In this document: positions 33,661 through 48,000 of the stretch, in pieces
Layout: every line of letters starts with the position of its first letter
Numbering within the stretch: position 1 is the first letter of the stretch
NCBI GenBank assembly: GCA_029582265.1
Contig: CM055819.1
Span: 8,740,135-8,804,134, forward strand
Reading direction: 5' to 3'
Length of the DNA: 64,000 nucleotides
DNA from: Zoroaster sp. YZ-2022
Lineage: Eukaryota > Echinodermata > Asteroidea > Forcipulatida > Zoroasteridae
The notes under the pieces: model-generated
Seen by the model: the letters and a program-made list of their open reading frames with translations, nothing else
The model's database searches: none
What the model was told of the DNA's origin: nothing
Program-made: the position numbers and the translations under genes

Positions 33661-35951
33661 TTATAAATTCCTTACACATTCCACCGACAAGCCTCCACAA
33701 GGCACTCGTCATCCCTCAAAAAATAAACTCTTATAATGAACTGCTCAATCAAAGATTGAAATAATTGTTGTATTTATTAATCAGGACTCGAACACTGGAT
33801 TTACAAACACAGCTCTGAAGTTTCAAGCGCTTCACAGTTTACCTTGGATTATTGTAGTTCACACTCTACATCAACAAAACCACACCCCACTGGGAAACCA
33901 GATGGATATATCATCAATAGATTTATGGGTAGAAATATTGGTTTCATTTCTATTTGATTTTTGAACAATTGTAACTTTTTAAGAGAGTCAGCATTCAAAC
34001 AGCCTTATTTATATTAACTAGATTGACCAAACATAATATTCCACCCCAAACCTGTTAACTTGACAACGGGAAATTTTGCACAAAAACAGCTTTAAATTTA
34101 TGATTATTGTGATTATCATAATTCTCAATCTTATCTCATTATTGATTTATACTGGAATCGGATATCTTAAATATTTAATTAATTATTCTTGTCGCTCACT
34201 GTTGCTACAAGGCAAACCAAAATTCTTAAACCCATTTGAAATATATGAAAAAGTTAATTAAATTTAAAAACCAAAAATATTTTTAAGTAATATTGAATCC
34301 AACAGTAAAGTTACATTCACCACAATTTAGGGTTTCATCACATAACCAGGTATTTTTAAAGGAGTGCTATTCCTAGTCTTCTTAACTATTGGGATTCTTT
34401 AAGTTTCCAATGTATTCTCATCAGTTGACAAAGCTAGGAGTGTCACCCCCTCCTTCCAGCAATGTTGGAGGTTTTTGTTGGTATTTTTACCAGAAATTTA
34501 TTTTCCAAAACACCATTAATTTTCTTTTTTTCTTCTTTTCTTCTTTGATCGTTAGATAAAAATCTTCATAGCAGTTGGGGATGTCTCTCACTGTTATCTT
34601 CTCACTGTTCTTCTTTTCCCAACAGTTAGGTATTTCAATACGTGGTGTCCGCCGTGGTCACTTGGTCCGGCCAATACCCCTACCTGCCCACTTGCTCCAT
34701 CTTGAATTTATCAAATTGCTGAGTTTGTGTTTTGGAAAACAAAGTCTCTTAGTTTCTTTTTTTTTACATACAGTCAAGACCCGGCGGTCTTTCACGTTCG
34801 AGTCCTTTTCCCTTAGGAATTTCATCACCTTAGTTCCGTTCATTATTTCCCCATCAGAATGCTGACTCTCGCCCCAGTTTCTTCCTGTACTGGGTTCATA
34901 TATTTTTCTTTCGATTAGTGAACGAAGTGAAAAGTAAGATGTTAAGGTAATTTTGAAACATGTCATTGTTCTGTAGCAAAACACATCAACCGAATAATTT
35001 ATTACAATAATGAGGGAAACTAAAACTGTTTGGCGACACATCCCAGATTGAGAAATCCTCTTCTCCCAATAAGGATAGGCCTACCTTCAGGCCTCAACCG
35101 GGGAAATCCTTTGGAAATCTGGTGGATACAGGTGTGGAAAGGACATGTCCTTAAAACAAAATTCATTCACCCTCACCTTCTTTAAAACAAATTTTTTCGC
35201 ATAATATTATGCCCTGCGATCTCGGCCCCTCTCGGCACCTCTGTCTGTTGGCTCGATCAAGTTGCCCGTACTTGCAGTTTTGTAGTGACGTGTATCCCGA
35301 ATCACAATCAAGTTGCGCGAAGTGCTATAATAATAATTGATCTTCCTAAACAACCATATATTGTGGCTGATCGTGAAGAATGTATTTCTTCTTCAGGACG
35401 AAAAATTCCGGGTTCAGGGGGTTCAACCCCCCCCCCCCCCCCCGGGCCTTTCGAATTATTTTTAGTTTTTACATAAAGAAGAGAAAAGGTGTACAGTTGT
35501 TTTAAGTGGTGTTCAACGATATTCAACAATAATAAGTTGTAACCCTTTTTCGTTGTTGTTTTTATTTTACACAGAAATGGCAATTTGTTCTTGTTTTAAT
35601 TACATACATTCGTCCTGGAGAAGGAAAGTAATAGGGCCAAAGCTTGTGCTCGCTGTATACTGTCCGACCTCTGATCACTCATCTTGATTGGATCAGTGGA
35701 TGGATCGAACAGACTGGTCGAAGAGAATATAAATTATAATTGCGCCCTCAAGGGGATGCTCATGAAGCGTGGTGATGCAAGCCACGTCCACAAGTACATC
35801 ATCATCACACACACACGTACATGTGCGTACACCTCCATCACACGCACAATAGTTTTACACAGGTCGATCAGATCGTCTAGTCATTACAGGTGTTTTGGCA
35901 CTTCATTTTTTACTCTTCTGTTTTCATTTATAAATTTCTATAAATTTCACG

Positions 35952-36017
35952 ATGGAGAATCACAAGAGAACGTTACTTTTGTTCGATGTAGATGGCACAT
36001 TGACTGCAGCAAGACAG
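35952..36017 (+). CDS. PMM2: PMM exon 1 (HAD nucleophile motif)
   Basis: ATG at 35952, 22 codons including [15 protein letters not shown], donor GTAGGT. The following intron is 8,295 bp and made largely of repeats. Confidence 0.95.
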
Positions 36018-39000
36018 GTAGGTACAATTATATCGTATAAAAATTTAATCAAGTTCATCATGATCGATCATGTTCACGTTTGAATTTACGTATACGGTAT
36101 AGGCCTATATTGTAGATGAGGTTTGAGTCTTTGCCATTCACTGACACTGGTCCTTGTGAATATTGTTTCTAAATCTCAACATGTGAAGAGTTTTATTCCT
36201 TTAAATACTACAAAATTGTCATAACGTTGGACAGTAATGACTAATGGTGAAAACGCCCACACTGGAAAGCATCCATTTTGGAAAAGGGCCCTACGCTTGG
36301 AAGCAAATTAGGAACACTTTCAGAGCCTAGTCGACAGTGTATCCATGAGATTCTACCTCCATGGCATGATGGTATATCCAGTTGGAAGTCATGGACTCCA
36401 GGTTACATTACGAAGGCATTTTCTTTGGGCGGGGGGGGGGGGGGGGGATTTGCCGACTGACATTATCCCAAACAACTTGGCAAATCTTCAGTGGACCTTT
36501 GGATGTTTCATTTGCCGACAGAGGCTTTAAATGCTGACTAAGAAAATTTATTTGGGGGGGGGGTGCCAGATGCAAACCTTTTTTAAATTTGACATTACAG
36601 TTCGTGTTTTATCCATGGAGGAAGTAAAACTTTCCTTCCTCCATGTTTTATCCAAGATAAATGCACTTCAAATTAAATAATTTCTCAGGATGTTTGATAT
36701 ATTGCTTGACACCAAGTACCACCAAGTACGTTTTTAGATAATTGTTGATTTTATTAAATTGGGTAATTTTCAGTGAGATACATGAACCTTCCCTGACATC
36801 CCAAACAACTTGGCAAATCTTCAGTGGACCTTTGGATGTTTCATTTGCCGACAGAGGCTTTAAATGCTGACTAAGAAAATTTATTTGGGGGGGGGGGGGT
36901 GCCAGATGCAAACCTTTTTTAAATTTGACATTACAGTTCGTGTTTTATCCATGGAGGAAGTAAAACTTTCCTTCCTCCATGTTTTATCCAAGATAAATGC
37001 ACTTCAAATTAAATAATTTCTCAGGATGTTTGATATATTGCTTGACACCAAGTACGTTTTTAGATAATTGTTGATTTTATTAAATTGGGTAATTTTCAGT
37101 GAGATACATGAACCTTCCCTGAAATGTCCAAGCCTGAAAATGGATTCAGAAATGGTGGTAATCCAGGGAAAGTGGACAATGGGGAGACAGACAGTCTCTC
37201 AAGCAGACCAATAAGAAGAAAGGGAACAAACAAAAGGGAGATCAGTGAGCAGTAAGTAGGACTAGGAGAGGATTAAGTCAATGTAGCCATGAATAGAATT
37301 ACCTGCATGATGCATGGGCAATTCCATAGTTACCGGTACTCATACATTTTTGAGGTATTGGGACCACTCTTAACTCTAACCACCCCAAACCATTCAAACA
37401 TCAATAGCAGGATTTTTAAAATTTTGATGGACTCAATAGGCCAACTGTATAGCCCAGACAGGGATACTTTGCATGGGGCCGGGTGTGTCCTAATTCCAGC
37501 TTATATAGTCCAACAGTTGAGTAGTAGTGTTTGTGAATGGTGTTGGATTTTGACAGATTGAGGAAGGTTCCTAGCCAAATAGCTAGGGGGTTAGGGTTAA
37601 TGCCATAATTTTCTTACTTATATATTTCACTCATAATTTTTTCACAGTACATATAGTTGCATTATACCTAGACCTTGGCACAAAAATTTTTTTTTTAGAA
37701 ATATTTTATATATATGCATGTACTCACGTTACATTTTTCAGACATGCAAATAATGTCGCTTTTTCTCTTACATGTATATAGCATGTACCTATAACAAATT
37801 TCTGAAATTATTATTTTCTGCCGAGTAAGATCTGGGTATAATGCAATTACTGTGAAATAAAAACTGATGAGTGAAATATATATTATGGCATTAAGAGTGG
37901 GTCCAAAACCTCATAAATGTAACGTGAGTAAGGCCCAAATGCCCCCCCCCCCCCCGCCCGGTATTGGCCTGGTCTTAAATTAGCTTGGTGTGACTCATGA
38001 AAGCGCTCGGTTACTCAAGTGTATCACTTAGTTGCTTTCTGGACTCTGGCTCTGGGGTCGAACAAAAGGCTGGCTAATCGGATAAGTCACTTGTTAAAGG
38101 ATTATTCGCTGGCTAGCGATTTTGGAGAGTGGCAGAGACGCCAGTTACTACGATTTTGGTTTAATTTGGACGATTTCTTCACCCCTTTTAAGACTTTTCT
38201 GTGTAAATTTCCGTTTATAACATGTACACGTTAATAGGTCTTGATTCCTTATTATTTCCCCAGCACATAACATTAGGCCAAAAAAAAAAATTTGTTGAGT
38301 TGCCCTCCAGTGAAAATATTTGAAGGGGTCGGTCGGTCGGTCGGGAATTTTTTATTTTTTACATTTTTTTTATTTTATCCTCTCCTTGACTGTCGTGTCA
38401 TTTTAAGATTGAAATGCATTGGAACTGAAACCACATACCACGTTTTTCAAAGACAATGATCTAGCAGTATGCACAAGTACCTAAAGAATAAAAAGACATC
38501 ACACATTCAACTTTATAATAATCTTTCAACAACTTTATTTAAACATTTCATGCACTTGTTTCTAGCACTTTTGTTCTTAACAACTTTATGCATCCCATTG
38601 GTTGACATATGATATTAAGACATTTGTATACCTATCAGCAAGGAATTTTGCTTCAGAATAAAAGTATCCCAAGCATTTTTGTTGTACTTTTTGCTGTGAT
38701 TGACACAGCAAATTCATCCATATTGCGTGCAATGCTCAACATGCAACATGTGAGTGGCCATTCGATTTGAAAACGTGTAGACCTTTTTATTTTTTTCTGA
38801 AAGCTACATTGAAATATATCTTTTTGGAAATTGTGTGGCTCTGAAAAATCCCGAAAGATGAACTTGCCTGTCAGAATGTGACAGGAAACTCACACGACGA
38901 GAATAACAAAAAATGTCAAATACCACAAATCAAGTGATTCATGCGGTATTTCAGCAAGCAAAACAACAATTCCCCAAATTCACAGACTGGTACACGGACC

Positions 39001-42000
39001 ATACATGTACGTATAAAGTTTGGTTGATTGTATTTAAAAATAAAATGAATATATTTATGGAAATAGGGGATCTGGGTTTAAAATAATATTTTGTAATAAG
39101 TGTTTTGAAATTTCATAACCTGAAGTACATTTTCTGTTCTTACACTGTTGTTGAAATATTAGGGATGTTAGACCCAAAATTCAAATTACTTGTACAAAAC
39201 TCATATTGATTGAAACGGCAAAAAAATATCAAACTTAAAAATAAAAAATAACCAAAGTGATAAACGGTTCAAAAGTAAAAAGAAAACTTGACTGTAAAAG
39301 CGTTGGCACCGTGAGTGAAAACGTCTAAACTGATGTGTCTATTTTAATATGTTATATCTCCAAATCCATTCATATTATCCCTAACTCCCTAGGCCCATTT
39401 GCTTAGACATAACCTGAATCCTCCAAAATCCTTCAATACTAGTGTTAAAACCTATGACCTGAATCCTTCAAAATCCTCCAGTTTTTGGTACTTTGTGCCA
39501 CTTGCCTGAATCCTCCAAAATCCTCCAGTGACAGGTTTAGGTAATGGAATTTTTGGGTATGGTGCTGGTGGAAGAAATTATTTTTTACTGGATGTTTATG
39601 TTTTGGAGGCCACTCCCAACCACTAAATCTAACCCTTGACCCTTTAACCACAGTAAATATATGCATATGAAAACATGTATACCTGTGTTTTCCTATCTGT
39701 TTGTGTACAATACTTTATTACTGGAGGGACTACCTATATGTGGTATGTACAATACTTAGTTTCTGGGGGGACTGCCACTAATAATAATAATAATAATGTA
39801 TAGATTTTATATAGCGCACGTATCCACCAACTAAGTGGCGCTCAAGGCGCATTATATTATTATCCCTGCTCATAAGGCTCATAAATCATTCCTGAAACCA
39901 TCTCAGCTCCCTGGGGAGTATACAGCTCAATTGCTGCCATTTCTAGCGCATAGAGAGCAAACCATTTCTGCCTTCACAGGTACCCATTTAACCCCTGGGT
40001 GGAGAGAAGCAATTATGGTTAAGTGTCTTGCTCAAGGACACAGGTGTCACGGCTGGGGCTCGAACCCACACTCTGCTGCTGGCAACACCAGAACTTGAGT
40101 TCAGTGCGCTAGACCGCTCGGCCACGACAATCCACTTTACGTGCATTATACAACACACGGGACCTACGGCTTTACGTCCCATCCGAAGGACGAAGCAATT
40201 ATGGTTAAGTACCTTGCTCAAGGATACAAGTGTCACGACCGGGGCTCGAACCCACACCCTGCTGCTGGCAACACCAGAACTTGAGTTCGGTGCGCTAGAC
40301 CGCTCGGCCACGACACTGCCATTAGAATACAGACTATGTACCCATGGAGCTATAAAAAAGTCTTTTTTATAGCTCCATGATGTACCACAGGTCTTTCTAA
40401 TCTGGCCCAGAGCCAGGGACCTTCCCAATAAACAGTGTCCACTGACCCAAGCATGAACTTTGCAATACCTACCCTGTACATGTAAAATAAACCTATACAT
40501 GTACATGTACGCACACATGATGTGGGCTTATAGTAAACGAAGGACCACTACCATTGATATTTACATTATACATGGATCTTTGTGACCAGCATTGGAATAC
40601 ATAATACAGACTATGTATGCACAGGTGTTTCTAATCTGTCATCACCTTACATGGCCTGGGCCAGGGACTGTCCCTGCATGGAGCAATGAAAAGTGTCCAC
40701 TGATTTAAGCATGAACCATGCAATACCTACATGTAAAATAAACCTGTACATGTATGTACTAAAATAAGCAATAATCTCAATCCTCCAGAATCCTTTTATG
40801 GAATGACCAGCATGTAACCTTAATTCTCCATTATCCACCAAGCAAATAATCACAACCGCCCTGAATCCTTCAAAATCCTTCACCGCTGCAAAGTTCACAT
40901 AACCTCAATCCTCCATTTTCATCCAGTGTCAAAAATAGCCTGATAACCTCAATCCTCCAGAATCCACCAAGCAAATAATCACAACCGCCCTGAATCCTTC
41001 AAGATCCTTCACCGCTGCAAAGTCCACATAACCTCAATCCTTCAAAATCCTTCACTTTGGCAAAGAGGATTTTGGAGGATTTGGGATGGTTAGGGTTAAT
41101 ACAACACTGAAGTTTTAAAGGCTGTGGTTGTGTTTTGTCCTGTAAGAGTTTACATAAAATATTGTTCTTCGCGGTGATTTTTTTATATTCTTATTTCACG
41201 AGCCCATCACAGCTGGAGTAGGCTCAACAGGTGGAACAGCCAAAAGGGCCAATCACTGAGTGCGTTACGGATCACGTGATGCATTTCCTGCTATTCCGTG
41301 AAAAACGTACTCCCCGTACACAGTTTTTAAATCACAAATCATTTTGTGCCGTGGCCACTTTCGCTCGATTTTTAAGTATTAAAAATTGAACCATTTTCAA
41401 GCAGTACTAGTTAGCACTTTTCCTGTTTTTGTTCGAAAGGAAACTTGGTTTATATTGAGAAGAATTCTTCCTCTCTTCAAATCTAGAATCATAATTGAAA
41501 AAATCTGTTCTTGTTCTTTAAAAAACGATTTTGAAAAGAGCATATTTTGTACTGGTTTCTGGGTGTGTGTGTACGCAATGCTGTCGTATTTCAAAATGAG
41601 TTGTACCCCCAGTTCTTTTCAGAACTAATTACTACTCAATTGAGATTCCACATGGTGTCACCGCAATTAGTCTTACTTATCATCCTCACCGTGCAAAGCT
41701 ACAAGTTTTACCTATTTCAAAATTTATTACTGGTTCCTGTGACATGCGTCATAACTTCTGCAAAAATATTACATGATAGACATAATTAGCGAAACCTATA
41801 TCTTTCGTTTATATTATGTTTAAAATAATATACATCAAGTTTGAGTTCTGTTTTTTAGGGAACTCTATAACAAAAAACACCCATCTTTAACACTGGCAAG
41901 TCTTGCGGTTTTAAGGATTAGCGCTGGTTCTATGAATCTACTGACTGCTGGCGGAACTATTGTTCCCTTAACCTTGGGATTAGTGCTTTGCAAATTGGTT

Positions 42001-45000
42001 CTTTTGTTGTCCCTTACTGGCTGGCTAGTAAGCAAAGATCTCTCCAGACTCCATAATGAGGATAAACCAGGGCTGATTCAAATTTTAGCCTGGTAAACAA
42101 TACTGGGTTCTGACCTGGCTACCAAATTCCACTGGGTTATTTATGCATTTGGGCCTAACCATGAAATTGCACATTTAGAGCATTGTGAAGACATGAATAG
42201 AAGTAATGATGTAATTCAGTAAAAATAATCTAGAAGGAGTGGTTAATCCTGGGAGCAATGAAAACAATTAACAGAAAATATATTGTAGGAAGTAAATAAG
42301 TAAAGACTATTTGCCGTGACACCATGTCAAATTCAAGGGTCAAAATCAGTCACTGGTGATATACTTGCCAAATTATATCAAGTGCACTTAAAAGTCAAAC
42401 ACTGTCAAACCCTACATGTTAGTACTTATACAGGTCAAAGTGAGTCGACCGTTTTGACTGGTAAAAGCATTGTCTGGTATTGTTGAGGGTGGTCAAAATG
42501 ACAGTAAAAACCAGTCAAAAATGACAGTCGAAACAGTCAGTTGACTGATTCTGACCACTATAGCTACTTGCCACTAAAGTGCAGCTCAATAGTAGGGGGT
42601 TAAATAGCCTTAAAAGGAAAGTACTGCTTCAATGAGTATGCTTCATACTTTCTTTGAACCAGTAATTAAACAACCAATGCACACTATATATTTGTCAGAA
42701 GTTTAAGTTCAATGTGAAAAAGCATTCACAATTACTACAGGCAGTTGACTGATTTTGACCTCTATAGCAACTTCCCACTAAAGTGCAGCTATAGTAGGAG
42801 GGTTAAAGTAGTTCTGAAAAGAACTTCAGGAAAGTAAATAAGTAAAATGGGCATAATTAAAGGAAAGGTACAACATAAGTAACTACCACATCATCGAATG
42901 AATATATAATTAAATCTGAAAGCTTACTCTGTGTAAAGGTGATGCAAGTATCAATCATCTTTCAAGAGAAATTATTTGGTCTGAAGAGCATTCATCTTAA
43001 AGAAAGCACAAATTGTTTTGTCAAATTTACAATAAGTTGCCATCTGGCAACTTAATGTAAAACATAAAAACATGAACAAAAAGTTTGTTGATATTTTCTC
43101 AAAACATGAGCACAGACTTTATATTTTGTATATGGTATATTTTGTGAAATAAATGTTAAAATAAACTTCCAAAACCAAATACCAATGTTACATACATATA
43201 CATGTAGGACTAACATTTGTATGTGTACCTTATTAAAACCCCAACTACTCCAAATCCTCAAATTCTTCTTCAGGTTTTGCCTTATTTTGATGGATTCAGT
43301 ATTCCACAGTATAGCCCAGTGAATAAAGCATGTAGCCATGTGTACCAAATCCATCCAACTCCACTGGCTGCTTTTGTTGGATTCAGGACTGTGTATAGCC
43401 AAGCCATGGATGCTTTGCATTTGCTACTGTACCAATTCCATCAAAGTCCACCAGCTGCTTTTGTTGGATTCAGGACTATGTACACTGTATAGCCAAGCCA
43501 TGAATGCTTTGCATTTGCTACTGTACCAAATCCATCAAACCCCACCAGCTGCTTTTGTTGGATTCAGGACTGTGTATAGCCAAGCCATGGATGCTTTGCA
43601 TTTGCTACTGTACCAATTCCATCAAACCCCATAGGCTGCTTTTGTTGGATTCAGGACTATGTATAGCCAAGCCATGAATGCTTTGCATTTGCTACTGTAC
43701 CAATTCCATCAAACTCCACCAGCTGCTTTTGTTGGATTCAGGACTATGTATAGCCAAGCCATGAATGCTTTGCATTTGCTACTGTACCAATTCCATCAAA
43801 CCCCATAGGCTGCTTTTGTTGGATTCAGGACTGTGTATAGCCAAGCCATGAATGCTTTGCATTTGCTACTGTACAATTCCATCAAACCCCATAGGCTGCT
43901 TTTGTTGGATTCAGGACTGTATAGCCAAGCCATGAATGCTTTGCATTTGCTACTGTACCAATTCCATCAAACCCCATAGGCTGCTTTTGCTGGATTCAGG
44001 ACTGTGTATAGCCAAGCCATGAATGCTTTGCATTTGCTACTGTACCAAATCCATCAAACCCCATAGGCTGCTTTTGTTGGATTCAGGACTATGTATAGCC
44101 AAGCCATGAATGCTTTGCATTTGCTACTGTACCAAATCCATCAAAGTCCAACAATTGGGATACCTTTTTTACTGCATATTGATAGATTTTGGAGGATTTG
44201 GATGGTTTCTAGCCAAAATGTCTAGAGAGTTGGTTTAATCCTTGCATTGTTAGTAATATTACATTAGTACAACACATTCTAAATCCTCTCAATGCCCATC
44301 TTCCATTTCCAGAGAATCACAGATGACATGGCAGACTTTATGAAGAAAGTCAACCAGAAGGTCCGTTGTGGTCTCGTAGGAGGGTCTGATCTAAAGAAAA
44401 TCAGTGAGCAGATGGGTGGCAGAGAGGCCCTGGATAGCATGGACTATGTGTTTGCAGAAAATGGACTGGATGCTTTTAAGAAAGGGAAAACAATAGCAGT
44501 AATGGTATGTTGTGTATTGCTATTAAAGGACAATACTGTCACGATCAGCAGGGCATGGAAACAGAGTGCTAGTTTTAGATTAAATTGGTGACTAAAAACA
44601 ATACCCACACATACATGTATGATTAGGTTATATTACCTTTAACCCTCCTACTTCTGGTGCCTTTTTCAGACAAGTTGATGCACCATTTGAAACCATTCGT
44701 TTTGTGAAACACCAAGGTGTAGTGTATCCACCATTCAAAACCATTTGAATGATTATTAAGCCACTGTGTAGTACATTCACCATTTGAAACCATTCGGCTA
44801 TGGAAACATAGGTGTAGTGTAGTGTAGTGTAGTGTTATCCACCATTCAAAAACCATTTGAATGGATTTGAATGGTAGTAAAGCTTGCTACCAACACTTTT
44901 CAAATGGTATCACCATGTGTGTACAAAACCAATGGTCAAACACTAGGAGGGTTAATGCTGCATAAATGAGCCAGTAAATTTCAGTCACTGTGTTCTTCTT

Positions 45001-48000
45001 AAACAAGGACACCAATTCCATGCCCTGTTGAAAGTCTGCTCTGATCATGACGATACTGCCCCTTTAAACATAAAATGCATATTTTAAATGTGAACATGCA
45101 ACTGAGATTAAGTTGGCATTTTGGTACTTTTCCCGCTTTCCACCCTTTTGGACCTGGGTATGAATCACTCGGACTTAAGGCGGGTTCATGACGTCGTGAT
45201 GTCAACAATGGTTCACGGCAAATGTTCGCGCCGAAGGTTCGCAAAAGTTGAACGGATTTCAACTTGCGCAAATCATTGGCTGCAAATTTGATGGCGTAAA
45301 ATTCGCTTCGCTTTCACGTCAAGTATGAACCGGGCTTTAGTCAACATGTGGGTTAATATCCCAGAATACATGTAATTAGTCACTTCTCAAGCTGACATTT
45401 CTTCCATGTCTTCTTCCAATTCAAAGCTGGGCCCTGTGGGAGAACATTGATAATAACTGATTATGCAAATATAAATAAATAAATGCTTCAGCCACAAACA
45501 GAATTTCTGGTAACCACGCACATCGTCTTAGACCAGCGTGTCAGCAATTTTAATTTAGCATATGAGATTATGAAGCAAAAAGAGGCTATGTCAAATAATG
45601 AGCATATTTTGTACATTGTACATTGCACATAGATTTCATTTTCAGAGACTTTATACAAGCGGTGCATTTTAATTTACCTGTACAACACTTGCCAGATTAC
45701 ATGTATATAAACAAGAATCTGCGTGCCATGTTCTTTTGACAGAGTTTAATCAAACACATGGGAGAGGAAAAGCTTCAAGCAGTAATCAACTTTGCACTAA
45801 GCTACCTTGCAAATATTAAGCTCCCTGCCAAAAGGTTTGTACGTCTTTCAGGCATGCGACATTTCAGCTGATCAACTGATTTCCTCTCTTTTTTCTTTAA
45901 ATAATAGTGCTATAGAAAACTGAAAAACACTGTACAAAGTTTTGTGTGCTCGGTCATTTCCTCTTTTTTTGCAATTACTAAGTTGCATGTCTGGTCTTTA
46001 TATATTGTGTCATTAGTTTTGCCATTTGCGCATTTGCTTCAAACAAATTTACAGTGGGACTCTCGGCAAATATTAAATATTGACCTTTTCCCATTTCGAG
46101 AAAGGCTTTGTCACATGGAAACTAAACATACATTTTGGAAAAGAATTGTTATTGGTTTCGAACCTAGCGGGTTCTTTCTCAAAGGCAAAAAAAACATGCA
46201 TTTTATTATCTAAACTCACAGTAAAATATTGAAAAAAGGTCACTTTCTCCACACCCATTTTATCTCAACTGCAGAAAAGCCTAAGGTCTACTGGGGGAAA
46301 ACAAATGGTCCTCTTACGTTTAAAAATCACATTCGTAATGTTTCCCTTGCAAAGTCACACCTTCAGTGGACAAGTATTAGTATTAGTATTAGTCATACAT
46401 GTATATTGTGTAAATACAGAAAATATTGGTGTTTCCTGTGTAAATGTTAGAGGGGCTATTTGTTTTCCCCAGTTGATCTTATTTGTTTCTGAGTTTGAGA
46501 CGAAAGGGATTTAAACAATTTTTTTAAAACAATATTTAACCTGTGGTTTTGATAATAAAACTTATCAGTTGGTTAGATTCCATATGATATAAGCTATCTG
46601 AAAATGGACAAAGGGCAATTAGTGATATTTGATTAGAGCAACTCTTCCAGATTGGATGTCTAATAGGATATTCTGTATAGTACAATGGAAGATTTTGAGC
46701 AGTTTTGACCCCAAAAATGATATAAACAAATAGATTGATGAAATTCTTGCGTCAGGTGATTAAACAATTGATTTGATTTTTGCCCTTAAACTGACCCGAG
46801 TTGCCTGTGGTGTTTTTCCCAGACACATGGAAAGCACTGAGCACGCAGCGCTTCATAAATACAAAGGCAAATTCAACACAAGGGTGAAAAACTCCCCAAA
46901 CTCTTTGGTACGCACAGCAAGCTTTTTATAAACATCAGGAATGGCATGATATTTTTGGATACCCTGTCCATTCCAACAACATTTCGATCTTACCATGTTT
47001 TTCAAACCAATTTCAACGAGAAATTGCCTCGAATTTTGGTTGTTTATTGTTACTTCAGTTTTGAAACAGTTCATATCAGACAGATCATTTTGACACATTT
47101 GACGCTTTGTTTTCTTTTCTTTAGAGGAACGTTCATTGAATTCCGCAATGGTATGTTGAACTTCTGTCCTGTAGGCAGAAGTTGCTCTCAACAAGAGAGG
47201 GATGAATTCAGCAAACTTGACGAGGTGAGATTGAAACATTTGTTGGCAAGGGAGTTGCATTACTCACGTTATGACGGTTTAATTTCTAATTTGTGGAATT
47301 CCATGAGAGTGGTCTAGCACTGTCACTGGTGGATCAGTTTGTCAGAATGTGTTTTTTTTAATATCCTTCCCAAACAATTGTCGTTCCCCAATACTGATGT
47401 ATTCTGAGCACACAATTTATATATTTTTTTTCATCAATCTTTCACATCCATAAAATGCACAAAAACCCCCGGAGTGTAACACAAAACACCTTAAAAATCA
47501 CAATTTTGTTTGCGCATCGAAAAAAGAAAAGTTCGGTGGTCGAGAGGTTAAGACCTCTGCACTTGTAAGCAGGAGGTTGTGGTTTTGAATCCCGCCGGAG
47601 TCACCTGTGTAGTTTTTTCACAGACACTCAAAAAGGCCCTTATACAGTGCTTCATACATTACGTTGGTGTAAGGTCAAACATCAAACCAATTGTTATAAC
47701 CTGACCCAAGATTTTCATCAAATTCTTATTTCCTCTTTTTATTAACTCTTTTTATTTCCTTATTAGAAAGAGCATATACGTGACGCTATGGTCAAATGTT
47801 TGATTGAAAAGTTTGCCAGTGAAGGATGGGAATTTACAGTAGGTAAGTTGATTCAGTAATTAATTCGACTGAAGTGAGTTTTTCTTAAAAGGGAAGATAA
47901 AGCATTGGTAATGTTGGCACAACTGCTTGTACGATTATGCTTTACTCTCTTTGAATCAAGATATACATTGGGTGTGTTTGGGTAGCTTCCCCGAGTAAGT

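Larger units (their letters stand above)
39379..41095 (+). mobile_element. CCCTAAC-ended element, second copy, with nested SINEs
   Basis: Left ccctaactccctaggcccat (single 44-bp unit), right gggatggttagggttaa. Sections 40380-40520 and 40610-40760 match 15110-15290, and 41040-41095 matches 15305-15363. Two SINE A units are nested at 39778-40318. It shows the element type before the 44-bp expansion. Confidence 0.75.

Noticed and set aside
39988..40518. 176-codon minus-strand frame
   Set aside because: Translation of two tandem tRNA-derived SINE heads; the repeated residues mirror the SINE duplication.
46853..47260. 135-codon minus-strand frame
   Set aside because: It lies opposite PMM exon 4 and flanking intron; no protein features of its own.
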